From positions 248,001-312,000 of the forward strand of contig KV425566.1 in the NCBI GenBank assembly GCA_001632425.1: 64,000 bases of DNA, given 5' to 3'. The stretch comes from Neolentinus lepideus HHB14362 ss-1 (Eukaryota > Basidiomycota > Agaricomycetes > Gloeophyllales > Gloeophyllaceae). This document shows, one piece after another, positions 38,343 through 50,925 of this stretch (the first letter of the stretch is position 1; every line of letters starts with the position of its first letter). The notes beneath the pieces are model-generated. The model did no database searches and was not told where the DNA came from. It saw only the letters and a program-made list of their open reading frames with translations. The position numbers and the translations under genes are program-made.

Positions 38343-40333
38343 TCATGTTCGTGTACGAGGGCTCTGTCTGCTCGTGTGCAGATCCTTCACATCAAAAAAC
38401 AAGCTCAGACAGAACGCCAAGGCGAGCAGACACGCACACGCCGTCGCGACGTTGTACGAGTCGCACCTGAAACATCAAACCATTATATCAGAGAAACACA
38501 GCACTGAGAAACGTCTGTACTCACCAGCCTTCATACTTCCCACTCGGACACCTCTTCCCCCACATCACAAACCCAAACTCCGCACTCCACAGCACCAACA
38601 TCCCAACATCAAACATCGTCACCTTCTTCGCCCACTTCCTCGCCGCCTTCCAGCTCTCCTCCAGCGCCAATCCCTCAAACACGCCCCGTCGTTTCGGCCT
38701 CTTCCTCGGTCTGTTCGCTTTCCCGGCTTGAGAACCATAAGCCGACCCGTCATCCTCGGAGTGTTCCTCCTCCTCTTCAGCGTCCCGCCCCATGCCCCCG
38801 GGCATGAACATACTAGGGTCGACGATGAGGTTGACTTGGACGTCGCCCATCTCCTGCGCCTGTCCCTTCTTGCCACCTTTCTTACCGCCTTTCGTCCCTT
38901 TGGCTTTCTTCCCACCAGGTAGGTGCTGCACGGGCAGCACCATAGCACCCATCGGGCCGAACGGTTGTTGTGCTGATACCTTGCTTTTCCGTCGACCTCC
39001 GCAGCAGCATGGGTAGAAGACGAATAAAAAGAGGAGAGCGAGGAACGTTATAACCGAAAGGACGTATAGGAGGTATGCGGGAGCTTTGCCTTCGGGTGGC
39101 GCAGGTGGGTTTGGCTTCAGGACCTACGTAGTGAAGATATGACCATCAGTCGGCGTTTACCCCCCATTGCCAAATTTTTATTTTAAAGAACAACATAGCG
39201 AAGATACGTACGACAGCACCATAAATTGACGCAATCCCTGTCCCAAGCGCAAACAAGATCTGCATCCACCTCGTAGCAATCCTCTTCTTCGGACCCTGCG
39301 TGACGAGGTTACCCTTCTCATCTACACTCCCTACCACCCGATCCTCGCCGTCTCCGGCCGCATGATCGCCCTTACCGATTCCTTTCCCACCAAACTCGCG
39401 TTCCAGCATTCGCATCCTTTCTTCCTTCATCTCATCATCTAAAGGGGGGCCATAATCCGGCGGGTCGTTCGACCATGGAAGAAGCGTACGTGAAGAGTCT
39501 GAAAAAGGGTAGGAATGGCCTGCTGTCGAAGACTTAGGGTCGGAGTACCCGTACGGCGAGGTGTGATACTTGTGGGTTGGGAAGGCTGGGTCAAACGGGG
39601 ACATGGAGTTCTCTTGCGGCGATTGTAATGAGGGGTACATTTGGGGGACAAACGGGCTCGAGTTTATGGTCCCAATTTTACGAGCTTTGGAGTAGGACTT
39701 GGAGCTATTACTATCCGCATACCAGTTCCGCGACCACGCAGGGAAATTGGTGATATCGATTTCATCCGATGGTAGAGCAGGAGGATCATGTTGCTCGTAA
39801 ATGCCAGGCATCCGATGTGTGTAATCGTCAAAAGAAAGATGCGCTCGGGAAGGCGGGGGCAGGGAAAAGGGTCTCCGGAGAGGTGAGCGCGGATTAGAGT
39901 GGTTGGAGTAGGAGTGGGTCTGAGTTGACGTGCTTCCTGTGTTGGCAGGAACAAGAGATGGAGGGGAGAAGGACTCGCGACTAGCCAGTGGACGAAGGGG
40001 AGAGGGAGACGGTGGGTATTCGTCATGGGGTCGGAAGGGTGGGTAGCCATACTCGTACGGGCTTGAGGGCGTCGGATCCGCGTTGTATTGTTGTAACCTA
40101 CGGAAATTCGCGGCATAATCAGCAAGATCCAGTGCTTCTACTGAGACCTCTGAAGCCTCTCTGCGTTGCTGGTGGTGGTCATATTGAGTGGTAAAGGTGT
40201 TCCAGGAGTCGTCGCGTCCAAGCGGCGGATGATTTCTCGAAACTGAAGGTAACGGATCAAACGGATCTGGAGACCAGGGTCGACGGAATTGTGAAGACGG
40301 CGGTGGTGAATCGAGACGGTGAGTAGGATACAT
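38343..40333 (-). CDS. large membrane protein with disordered N-terminus, function unknown
   Basis: About 600 aa in four exons. The first ~330 residues are Pro/Ser/Tyr-rich and disordered (MYPTHRLDSPPPSSQFRRPW...). Then come four hydrophobic segments: RWMQILFALGTGIASIYGAV, YLLYVLSVITFLALLFLFVF followed by a Cys cluster (YPCCCGGRR), MFDVGMLVLWSAEFGFVMW and a last span around CACLLALAFCLSLFF. A strongly basic Lys/Gly loop (GKKAKGTKGGKKGGKKG) and an acidic stretch (DAEEEEEHSEDD) lie between spans 2 and 3. The final exon was inferred (donor GTGAGT, acceptor TTTCAG) and ends in a short tail. The CCC cluster next to a span is a plausible palmitoylation site. No family recognised. Confidence 0.72.
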
Positions 40334-40732
40334 AGTTCGTTAGATTCGTTGGTCGTGAAGAATCGTTAGCCGAAAACCAATAGATATTCGTAAATTAAGC
40401 GTGTAAAGTCGTGACTTAGGAATGGATGTGAGGGCGTCGCCAGTAAATTAGAGCGCCTGCTGGCTGCTTTACTTGAATGCGGCAGACGCGAATATCGACG
40501 ACGAGAGCAAGTCGCTGAGGATCCTGCATATGCAGGGACGGGCCTGCAGAAGCGCGCCCATGGGCGTGGGAAGGCGCCGTCGGGAGCAATAACCTGGTTT
40601 GGGCACACGTGCGTCGGTGCCGTTAAGCCCGGATCGCAAGCCAGAGCAGGAACGGTATGCTCTGGCGCTGGTAGCGCTGTCTCGACTGCGGCGACGTTTT
40701 GTTGACGCTGTTATGAACGTTCTCCAACAGCC
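40334..40732. promoter_or_regulatory. divergent promoter region membrane protein / ATG15-like
   Basis: 399 bp separate the two divergent start codons. GC-rich in the middle. No other feature seen. Confidence 0.45.
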
Positions 40733-42149
40733 ATGAGGATTGGATTCGTGCTTTTGATCTTGACTACTCTTGTATCTTTCTCGAATACCTCGCGAGTCTC
40801 ATTCGGCTTACGGAATGACTATGATGTTAGGCTAGGAGGCGAGGGAGATGAAGTACAGATCAAGGCAGATATAAAGCTCCGCGATCATGGTGCACGACCC
40901 ACTTACACTGTGGCCACAAGACCGACGACTGTCTACCGGCCGCGGTCGCAAGTATCGTTCCAGAGTGCTCGGCGTAGATCCTTGCAACACAGCCAGAATG
41001 AGAAGGTCGAATGGGACGAAGTGGAGGTGCTAGGTCCAGAAATAGAGGATAGACATACACTCGCCCAACTCGCTCGTATGACCGGGAATGCGTATGCCAT
41101 GCCAGGACGCAAGAACTGGTATGATATCGATAATGAATGGAATACAGTAAGGAGTCCCTCTAACCTCTCAGGTCACGATTAACATGTCCAGTCATTCCCC
41201 ATTGGCTGGGATCCTGACTCCCCAGGCTTCCGCGGCCATGTCTTCGTCTCACCCGATGCGTCCATCGCCATCCTGTCTATCAAGGGGACAACTATCACCG
41301 GACCCACATCTAAACTCGATAAATTCAATGATAACCTTCTCTTCTCATGTTGCTGCGCCAGAGTCGACATAAGCTGGGTATTCAGTACGGTCTGCGGATG
41401 TTACAGATGCGGCTGGAAATGCGACTCGAGTTGTTTGAGCGATGCGATTGCCCAAGACAGCTTGTTTTATTCGGTCGGCGTTGTAAGCGCATCAAACCCC
41501 AGCCCCCACATTTTACGTGTCTGATGGAATATCTCAGGATCTTATCAATAACCTAACATCCATGTACCCAGATGCTGACATCTGGCTAGTCGGCCACTCC
41601 CTCGGGGGCGCACTGGCCTCTCTTCTAGGCACAACCTTTGGTTTCCCAGCAGTCGCTTTCGAATCCCCGGGCGAACGTATGGCCGCCAGCCGCCTTCACC
41701 TACCCATTCCCGACTCCGACTCAACCTCTTCCATACCGTGGCACGCACCAGTCACTCATGTCTACCACACCGCCGACCCCATCGCACAGGGAGCGTGCAC
41801 TGGGCCCCTGTCAGCTTGTGCACAGGCTGGGTATGCTCTAGAGACGAGATGTCATTTAGGTGGCAGTGTGGTGTTTGATAGTGTAAGTAAGTTGGGGTGG
41901 AGAGTAGACATATTAAAGCACACGGTTAAGGAAGTCGTGGGGATGCTGGAAAGAGAAGGGATTGAATGGGATGAACACGGGAGGGAAGTTCCTCCTAGAA
42001 AGGCAGAGGATGAATGTATTGTAAGTTGTGTACTGTCAGTTTTCTGTGGAGACGCGACTTATAAAGTAAATTAGGATTGTTATAAATGGGAATTCGATAA
42101 GTTCGATCATCTGGACCAAGCAGCATCATCAGAATCAAGTTGCAAGTAA
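40733..42149 (+). CDS. ATG15: Atg15-like vacuolar lipase (class 3)
   Basis: Phospholipase that breaks down autophagic and endosomal membrane bodies inside the vacuole. Four exons (40733-41146, 41192-41482, 41538-42020, 42075-42149) encode 420 aa. The N-terminal hydrophobic segment (MRIGFVLLILTTLVSFSNTS) is the signal anchor used for entry through the ER. The family marker LARMTGNAYAMPGRKNWYDI follows, then IGWDPDSPGFRGHVFVSPD and IAILSIKGT. A Cys-rich block (CCCARVDISW ... CGCYRCGWKCDSSC) is typical of Atg15. The nucleophile elbow is WLVGHSLGGALASLLG with the catalytic Ser in GHSLG. The end has SVSKLGWRVDILKH and the final exon DCYKWEFDKFDH. Length and order match fungal Atg15. Confidence 0.93.
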
Positions 42150-42232
42150 CTACGATACATCAATTATTGTATTATTGCGTTGTATTTTGTATGTAAAACA
42201 ATCATTGCTTCATTTCATTGATACGTTACTGC

Positions 42233-43182
42233 TCACAAAGCTGCTCCTCCACCGAGGGTGAGTGTTTGCCCTGTGCGACATTAACTATGCGATTAATAGA
42301 ATCTGGTTCAAAGGCACATACCATTCACCCATTCGCTGTCGTCACTCGCCAGAAACGCAACGACCTTGGCGATATCATCTGGAACTGCGACCCGGTTAAG
42401 AGGACTCATCTTGGCCATGGCTGCATCAATCTGCTCCTCCGACCAATTCTCCGATCCCGGAATATACTTGGGTGCGGACTCGCGGTACATGTCCGACTTC
42501 ACGCCACCGGGAGCCAACGCGTTCACGGTAATTCTCTTTGGTCCGAAATCTAGTGCCCGGGGACCGTTAGATGCCCTCCTGAAAGGAAGGATATTGCGTA
42601 CCAACGGCAAGGCATCGTGCGAATGCCTCCACAGCGGCTTTACTTCCAGCGTATAACGGGTGATTGTGCACCCCTTTGGATTGTGCTGAGATGCTGGACA
42701 TTAGAATCAGTCGTCCGCCTTCGGAGACGTGCTTCCAGGCTTGTTGGGCGACAAAGAATTGGCCGCGGGTGTTGATGTTGAAGACGCGGTCGAAGTCGGC
42801 TGGGGTGACGTCTTCAATCTTGGAGAAGAACTCCACGCCTGCATATAGATATTAATCCAAGTTGCGGGAGAGACTGAACGGGACCTGTACCAGAATTCGA
42901 CATCACGATGTCCATCTTCCCCATCACCTCCACCGCTCTCGTGAACAACTTCTCAATATCCTCCGGGTTGGACACATCAGCCTGTATCGCCACTGCTTTT
43001 ACACCAAGTTCCTCTGCTTCTTTGACTACCTCCTGAGCGGGACCAGCACTCTTTGCGTAGTTGATTACGACCGATGCACCCCTCGACGCCAATTCGAGCG
43101 CGATCTGCCTGCCCAGACCGCGACTGCTCCCGGTGATAAGGGCAACTTTTCCTTGGAGATTTCTCGGTTTGAGCTGCGACAT
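42233..43182 (-). CDS. short-chain dehydrogenase/reductase (hydroxynaphthalene/3-oxoacyl reductase-like)
   Basis: Classical SDR of about 272 aa, NADP(H)-dependent. The cofactor motif is VALITGSSRGLGRQIALELA (TGxxxGxG). The active site has the Ser in LILMSSISAQSK and the Tyr-Lys pair in HPLYAGSKAAVEAF. Then DFGPKRITVNALAPGGVKSD and a C-terminal LTLGGGA follow. Sequence style is near trihydroxynaphthalene/versicolorin reductases, which act in melanin or polyketide pathways, but no polyketide synthase is in the window. Introns: one after SNSGTG, one of about 52 nt inside CLAV|DFGP, and one before QTLTLGGGAAL. The gene is convergent with ATG15; the stop codons are 83 bp apart. Confidence 0.9.
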
Positions 43183-43465
43183 ATTTTACGATTGATGACT
43201 AGACAAGGACGGTGTAGTTGAATCCTGATCCTCCCGTATTTATGATATCGAGGTTGATGCTAAACGTTAAGCTGAGGTGTGACGCAATGCAGCATGACCG
43301 CTCTGTCGGCGGCATTTGCAATCTGGGTCATCCCAGACCAGGGTCAGCAGACGCGTTTTATTCGCATATTTTCTGACAAAGACATTTACAAACATGGATA
43401 CTCCTCCCTGGGTGTGCCTGGGTTCCACCTCTTCACACATCGCATACATGCAGGAGGCTTTCAAC

Positions 43466-43864
43466 TTACTTCGGCCCCGAGCTATCCATAATCCGACTTC
43501 CACGAATCTGGTGATTCATAGCCAAATCATTAATGTAATCTTGTTGAGACCACAAAGCTTCCATGAGGACATCCAAACTAGCTTTGATCGCCTCGGTATC
43601 ACCGTGCCCCAGGGAGTCGTGACGTCTACAAGACAGTCAGTCAAACTTAGCAGGACAAAAAGCATCGCCTACCCCAATCGTTTGACACATGCAGTCGGAC
43701 TGTCCGGACTGAGCCCAGAATTTATGCAGCTCAGTTTCATTCATTCGAACAAGCATATATTGTCCACACATCACAGTAGTGATCCGGACGATGACATGTG
43801 ACAGTACTTCTGAGGATTCGGGAAGGACGACCATATATCGCGAGTACTTCTCGGTGAGTTGCAT
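43466..43864 (-). CDS. possible small gene, hypothetical
   Basis: Tentative two-exon reading of about 111 aa. Exon 1 starts MQLTEKYSRYMVVLPESSEV and runs through ELHKFWAQSGQSDC. A 65-nt intron (donor GTGTCA, acceptor TTGTAG, with a CTGAC branch site) joins it to RHDSLGHGDTEAIKASLDVL, then MEALWSQQDYINDL. The composition and splice geometry look coding. The product resembles no family I know, and a third exon is possible because the stop overlaps a GTAAGT. Could be a real orphan or a decayed gene. Confidence 0.35.
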
Positions 43865-44185
43865 TGGTCCAAGGCTAATTAAGCATAAGATGGAGAGTGT
43901 AAGGTTTTGTAGATCAAGCTTGTAGAACTGGGTTACGTAAGGTCCAATTAGACGAGCGCACGTGGCGTGGCCGTGCTTTACGCAACATCCAAGGCGCTCA
44001 GCATGTCAGGAAACCCTTGTGCGACGTCGTCTGCGGTACCCAGCTGATCCTTCCAGCCATCCTTGCTGAACAGCAGTGGTCAGACACCGGCAAATTGGGT
44101 TACAGGTACGCTGACACTGTATTCGTATGTCTCCGCCCTGGCTAAAGTTACCACGCCTTGTAAATTGTCGAAGAGTCTAATTAAT
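43865..44185. other. intergenic region upstream of ERF2
   Basis: The ERF2 frame is open back to an ATG at 44063, so part of this could be N-terminal coding sequence. Otherwise nothing is seen. Confidence 0.35.
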
Positions 44186-46543
44186 ATGGATGCACCACGT
44201 TCCCTCATTCCCTCGACGCCCTCCCACCCACCGTCCCTTAGAGAGAGCTTGCACCCTGGTCCCATTTCTCAGCCTGGTACACCTACTGTCGCCTCTCACC
44301 GTCTTTCCATCGGCCCTAGCCGTCCAAGAAGTGGTACTGTTGCTCTTCCCACACACGGCAGAACCGATTCCATTGTCTCGTCTACCTCCCAGCCCCGCTC
44401 ACGACACTCCATGACATATGGCGGCCAAATACCTGTTACGACCCTGTCAACACCGTCGAAGTCTCAGCCGTCCCATGTAACCCCTGGGTCAACCCATGCG
44501 AGTGGAATTCTCCCTCCGGCTTCATTCTTTCGTCCTTCACGACCGAATTATTACCAACCACCACCGCCTTTCCCGCGCCCATCTTCAGCTCTGTCATACG
44601 AGTCTTACCAGGAAGCTCCGGATAACTTCCAACTGGCACCGTTAGAAGAGCGCAATGATACCAACCGCTCCCAGGTCACTTTAGCGAGCGCGAGCGGTAT
44701 GGCCAATCAGGAGGAGCTTCGGCGCCAATCTGATGCATTAAGGCGTTCGAAATCAAGTCGGGAACCTTTGCTGCCCATAGGTGGTCCTAGCAAGAAGTCA
44801 ACCAACCTGACTTTGTCTGGAATGTTAACTGGACGCAACCAGGGTTTGACTAGTGAGACCTCAGAACAGAGCGTAGGTGGCGCATCCAGTAACATAGGCA
44901 GAGGACGTATGAGGGACAGCATGGATAGAATGGAGAAGCTATTCCGGCAAGGGTTGAGTCTTGACCTCATGCGGAGGTCGCCCTCTGTAGGCCCAATGTC
45001 GCCAGTTATAGATGGTCGAATGACATTCGAGACAAAAGGAACCACTGACGACGAGGACCGTCTCTCATCATCGCCGACCTCCCGGTATCGCCGAAAGTCG
45101 GTATCACCTGGGGCTCGCTCGATTTCTCGGGCACACTCCATGTACGAATTCAACCCTCACTCTCCACCGGATATCCACCCTCCGCTCTCTGCTGTGCCGA
45201 TAATAAACGAGAAGACGGGGAAAGTTGTACGCAACTACGAGCTGCATCCTTCGCGGAATAGATTCTTCCTTGGTGGCAGGTGCCTAACTGGCGGTGACAG
45301 CCCGTGGGCATTTATGGGCAGTTTCACTGTTGTGTTTAGCATCACTGGCGTGTGGTTCGGCACGACGTGCGTTTATTGGTGGAGACACAAGAGCCCGGCC
45401 GTTGCAATCGTCGGGGCTTACATGTGCCTGTTGACAATATCGTGCATGCTAGCTACTGTGAGTGTCTCGACATCTATATGACATCAAGTACAATTGCTGG
45501 TGTAAATTTCCACTCTCATCAAATTCCATCTCAATCGAGACTGGTGGAAGATCGAGAATGATGCGTACAGATAGAGTACTTTGTGAATCTCTGGCTGACT
45601 GTCGACTTGTTTGCGCAGGCCTTCCGCGATCCTGGTATCCTGCCTCGCAATCTCGATCCTGATCCGCCATATCCTGTTACCTCTCCGTCTGATGGTGGTG
45701 TGAAAGCACCCTTACCTCGGGACCTCCGGGTAAGAGCTGGAATGTCCGTCACTACATTTCTCTCCCTGCCGTCGTATTAATCAGGTTTTCGCAGTGTCCG
45801 AGTTAAGTACTGCCCTACATGTAAAATATATCGGCCACCTCGGTCGAGCCATTGTAAAATGGTGTGTTCTGTTTGTATGATTGCTGAGATATTTGACTCA
45901 CATCGTTCGGCGTAGTGTGATAATTGCGTCGACGGGTGCGACCACCATTGTCAGTGGGTAAATAATTGCGTTGGCCGCAGAAATTACACGTTCTTTTTCG
46001 TTTTTTTAACATCTGCTGTGAGTACGCATAGGTGCGATGCCTGGCGATTGTACTGAAGTAGATTTTCGTGTAGGTCACGACGCTAGTTCTAGTGATATGC
46101 ACTGCTGCATTACACCTCTACTTCTTGACTCATGACGAACACATCGACTTCCATCATGCTTTAAACAAGGGTGCTGGGAGTGCTGTGGTCTTCGTGATGG
46201 GTATCATAGTGATATGGCCAGTGTCTGCTCTGTTGGCCTATCACATGCGTGTAAGTTTTTGAGTCGGCATCTAAGTCCATTGCATTGCTAACTGGCACCG
46301 ACTCAGCTGCTATTACTCAACGTCACGACAATTGAACAAATCCGGAACCAGGCGCATAAGTCGCTGGTCCCGGGTCCCGCCCCACCCAACCCGTTCTCTC
46401 ATGGTAACTGGCGCAGAAATCTGATTGCAGTGCTCTGCAGACCTGCGGGTTATTCGTGGTTGGACGGTCATAGTATTGCAGCAGAAGACAGAAGAAGAAT
46501 CAATCCCGGGATGGGCGCCTTGGAGGGCAAGCAATCATTATAG
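44186..46543 (+). CDS. ERF2: DHHC palmitoyltransferase, ERF2 type
   Basis: Membrane S-acyltransferase; yeast Erf2, with Erf4, palmitoylates Ras at the ER. A disordered Ser/Pro-rich N-terminus of about 350 residues is followed by the family N-motif ([20 protein letters not shown]). Next come two spans ([40 protein letters not shown]), then [16 protein letters not shown]. The cysteine-rich DHHC domain is built from small exons: [20 protein letters not shown], then [20 protein letters not shown] and [11 protein letters not shown]. Two more spans follow, then the TTxE-type motif ([15 protein letters not shown]) and [20 protein letters not shown]. The catalytic Cys of DHHC is present. The disordered extension is far longer than in yeast. 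Start taken at 44186; 44063 is in frame. Confidence 0.93.
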
Positions 46544-46761
46544 GATGCATCTCTCTTTATACTTGTGGGGTTTCAACTGCATATTTATCGACAGTGTTTT
46601 TGGACGAGTCGGATTACCTCTTCCTATGTATCTTTAACGTCTGCTACACGGGCTTCTTGGGAGAACTACATCCTATAGTACATAATATACATTCCACATT
46701 CCCTAGTATCATTATTACAGAGCATCTTCTCATCATGAAATGCACGGGCTGTTTACATTCA

Positions 46762-47943
46762 CTAGTCAAGCAAATCCACGATGATAGGTCTGAATCCTGG
46801 TCCACCGAAGGTGGGACGGATGCCCTTACTGCGTACTTCGTTCACCCTGGGGCCCATGGGCCAGTTGGCTGCGTTCACGAAGACGGTGCTATCGTCCTCG
46901 GACCATTTATGTACCTTAGCACCATGTCCCTCGTGAATATGCCCGAAGAGGTGGATTCTTGGACGCAATTTCGGTAGACGAGCGGCAAGAGTAGGGCAAC
47001 CCGCATTGTCGCCGCCTATGGTAGTGTCAAGAGTCTTGTGTGGGGGTCCGTGTGTCAAGCTGTTGCAGATGATGACCTCCGTTAATATGACAAAACCAAC
47101 AATAGCAATGTAGCGTACAGGAGGTCCGTCTTCGGGAACTTAGAAAGAAGCTCTATTAATCGCCGTAAGGTCGATAGTGAATGATTTATTGATTAAACAA
47201 CGGACTTTCTGCCTCTGCTCCAGGTTGATAATTGAACGCCCAGTCGTAAAACCAAGGGGACCACTGATATTGAATTAGAGAGATAGTATCCCGATCTCTA
47301 TATACGCACTGGAGATCCGTAGATAGACCAGATACGTCCACCATCTTTGGCCTGGAACTCATATTCTTCGTCCTCGAGGTAGACGATACCAGCTTTCTGA
47401 GCTCGTTCCCCCTTAATCAGGTCCATGATCTTCGTAACATCCTACACATACATCGCGCAGATGAACAGTTTGACAAGTAACACAGACCTGTGAGTCGTAT
47501 ATCTCACCTGTTGGTGTGAGCCATGCCATCGGGAATAATTAATTTCGTACCACCCTCTATGTAGAGTGAGATCGTGGTTCCCTGCAATGATTCTGCCTGG
47601 TATCAGCGCTCCGGTCAGCGGCCGAAGTATGTTCTACAGACATCTTTTTATGATGGGGAAGTTTGCACAGCCAGTCCATGGTTATCTCGAAGTCCTTCAA
47701 TTTGCCTGTGTCGGTCAGATCACCGCTATGCAGAAGCACATCTCCATCTGGCACGGGAAAAGCATGCGAGTGGGTATCGCTGATACAAATAAAACGGGTC
47801 CACTCAGGTCCAGGAAGAGGAGGGGGTTGCACAGGGTCATATTCAATGTACACGCGAGCAGAAGGGGATTCGATCACTTCTGTACTGGCCATGACGGCAA
47901 AGGCTGAGACGCGTGACCGTGACGGATAATTAGACGCGCTCAT
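46762..47943 (-). CDS. calcineurin-like metallophosphoesterase
   Basis: Binuclear metal phosphoesterase similar to the MPPED1/239FB group. Metal-binding motifs are in order: RFICISDTHSHAFPVPDGDV (D-x-H), LLHSGDLTDTG (G-D), IIAGNHDLTL (GNHD), TDLLLTHGPPHKTLD (H) and RIHLFGHIHEGHGAK (GHxH). The GNHD and THGPPH elements lie on separate exons joined by short introns near 47035-47095, 47462-47510 and 47588-47640. In the middle EYEFQAKDGGRIWSIYGSPW and WFYDWAFNYQ are family-typical. About 320 aa, start at 47943; an in-frame Met lies 17 codons further on. Substrate unknown, probably a cyclic nucleotide or other small phosphodiester. Convergent with ERF2, stops 218 bp apart. Confidence 0.9.
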
Positions 47944-50925
47944 TAACGCGAAACGTGACGATCAGGTACTTTGCTTTTTCGGACTTGCCTTCTGTATTGT
48001 TTAGACTGGCATCTGACCGTTTGTATCAGAGGTGACAGCATGCGCGGACTGGCGAGATGCACTGAAAGTAGGTCTCTTCTTTCTAAAACCTGGGACCCTT
48101 GCGCCCTCGACTCTTCAAGGATGGCGAGCGATGGTACAAACCCGTGGAATTGTGACCTGCCATTGCCTCCGATTACCTATGCGAGGTTCAGTTCATGCCA
48201 AAAGGCGAAACTGCCGACTCAAATCAACTGTGCAGAGCCACTCGCCTCGTCTGGTGCTTGGACCCCTATCTGCTAGACACTCCCGTCCAAAATTTATGGC
48301 ATATTTTCCTGCCATCATCGACCTCTGTGTCGGGCGGTACGGTGACCAATGCAGCCAAGTTTTTTTTCATGCTCAAAGGTCTCAAGGCACTGAAACTTGA
48401 GGATGCTCACTAAAATAGACAGTTGCTTGTCTACTAAGTCGCATTTAGGAGGCGCCGTATCAAGCCTGCACTAGAAGACCTGACTGGCGGCTTCAAGTGA
48501 CTCGCAAAATGGATCATCCCTCCTGGAATCCCGGCACCAACTATCCGTTCCCTCACTCACACTATCGAAAGCCTCGTGACCAAGGAAACTACTCGTGACA
48601 TTGAATATACCGCAGATACGCTCGAACGACTCACTTTGCATCCCCCTGAACCCGAGAATTTGATTACTATATATGTATGTCATATTTTGGTTAACTGCAT
48701 TGATGCTGCGATTATATTCATTCCGTCTCCCTGCTTATAGCTTCGAGGGACTTTCCCGGGTTCAATGTTAAGTCTGATGATCGACGAGGCGTGGTCCACT
48801 GGCTACGAAGAGGACGAGTAAATCGATTCCTGAATTATTCGTACGGCATCTCTTGTCATCCAGTTACCTTAACTTCGTTTAATCTAATACAGACATGGAC
48901 GCACGCTACCTTGTTTCTTTTCCGGTTCCGAGAGATAGGGCTTGGGAAATTTGGGAAAAGAGACCTAATTGACCGGTGTAATTTACCAGAGCCCCGCGTG
49001 TAATTCACAACGCCCAATTTCCTCGACCCTACCGAGAGAGGAACAAAGTCCGATGACGCGGTATCTGGGCCTGGGTCTCTGGTGCACCGGTGATTTGACC
49101 ATATACCACCGCGATCCTGCGTTATCTTTAGATGTACCAAAATACCTCAGCACGGACGAACGGCCCACGGGACGATGCATGATACCGCCGGTTCATTCGC
49201 CATTGGTTTACACGGAGACTCGGTTGCTGTTTTATCTCGGGGATAAGTCCTCACGAGACTTCCGCGGCTTTATCCACCTCTGCTTAGGAAATCCCGACTG
49301 AAGCCTAGCGGGTCGGTCGAGCGGTTGGAGCTGCATTCACATGACCTGACTGCTTCTTATTTGCATAGAGATCTAGGTATACAACGACATAGAGTATACG
49401 TGAAACGTGGAACAGACTCCACAGGGGATGTATTCAAAAGATAGAAGCGTAGTTGCGGATTAATACTGCCGTATTACAGGGAAAGGACGTACCAAGTCCT
49501 TTACCGGGTTGTTCGGCCCCTCATTATGGCATCATGTTTACAAGTGACCGACTTTTTCGCGTACTGACTGTGAGACGGAGAGTAAGCTTGTAAATTGCTT
49601 GATACCTTTCATGAAAAGTAGACTCCTGATGTTACGGAGAATAACTGCCTGTCAGTTGTCTGTCAGTATGTTTAAAACCGTGCTCTAAATCCGAATCTTA
49701 CCATCACATGGGCATCCTATAACGGTATCATGGATTGACGACAATTACTCCTTCGAGGGATTCTCCCGGGCCTCTACTACCCTGTCTTTGTCTCAAGCAA
49801 GACTTGCAGATACTGTAAATTTGGAACAATACACTTCCCACAGTGCGGTAGGACAATTCGGAATTCCAACAGTTGTTATTGATATGGCGTCGTAGGGTAC
49901 CTCCATATGCCTCGGGAACTGCATCAGGACCGTCCTCGGGTTCTGGGGCCAATGAAGAAGACCTGAATCCCATTTCTGAGATCAGGACGTAATCGGAGAG
50001 CTCAAGAGCCTTTCGCCCCCACGGAGGCGGACTGCTTGGAGCACGAATGCGTGGAGCGGATGCGACTCGAGGCGGAATGGAGGACCTTAAGGCTTCATGT
50101 GCCTGGTTACGAAGGCGGAATCAGACACGTCGAGAATTCCGCAGGGCACCCAACGCAATAACTCGCCGCTCCCATGAATGTTTTGCCTTATGTATCCCCA
50201 TAGGCTGGGGGCTTGGCTTGGTGATTGACGGCGTTTTGGCGCGCTTGAATTTATTGAAGACGGACGTAACGGTCGCGGGAGATATTCGGGTTATGCATCG
50301 CCCGAAATACAGGCTACACATGGAGAGTTACGGCTGAGGGTATGAAGTTGTTGATCGCTACCAATCCATCAGATCGATGACAGTGTTTGTGGCGCACTAT
50401 TTTTTTGACGACATTAATGATATGTCGACGAAGAACGTGCTGCGTTGTTGGCACGACATGTACGTTACAGGCAGACTTTATAGGATGGCCGACCCTGACG
50501 ATCGTGTTATATGTAACTCGGAACCCTGTTACATCGAGCGCCACAACGTCGGTAGTCCGATGCACGGGCCCGATATCGATTGAGGCAACTTGAGAAGCAG
50601 GTTATCCCCTTGTTTACTGATGACGTAACCTACCCCGGAATCCCGGACCGCAGCGATTCTCGCGCTGAGTTAGGTATTTTGTGCGGCGCTTCAAGTTTAA
50701 CAGGTCGGCACACCGGCATCAGTACGGGTCAGAGTTTGTTGTCCTCTTTCCCATCCACTCTGTCGCGACGCTGTAGGGTATTTGGCAAGCGAGAGCGCTG
50801 CAGGGAGCACCGTACCGCGCCTTGAGAGAAGCAACAAGCGAAAGAACACTGGAAGAACGGGCTAGCGGTGTTCTTACATAAGGCAGGAGAGGTTGCAGAC
50901 GGTCTATAATAAGCCGGGACGGGCA
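47944..50925. other. gene-poor region with broken reading frames
   Basis: Three kilobases without a supported gene. Fragments such as LKGLKALKLEDAH (about 48373-48411, plus) and a longer frame around 48500-48690 (LTHTIESLVTKETTRDIEYT) look like decayed coding sequence, possibly an F-box/LRR gene, with several internal stops. A second copy of a dispersed repeat lies at 48412-48469. The right end is the promoter of the Zn2Cys6 gene. Confidence 0.4.
48412..48469 (+). repeat. dispersed repeat, copy 2
   Basis: Counterpart of 23715-23771, on the same strand. Shared blocks are TCTACTAAGTC, TTTAGGAG and GTATCAAG. Confidence 0.55.
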
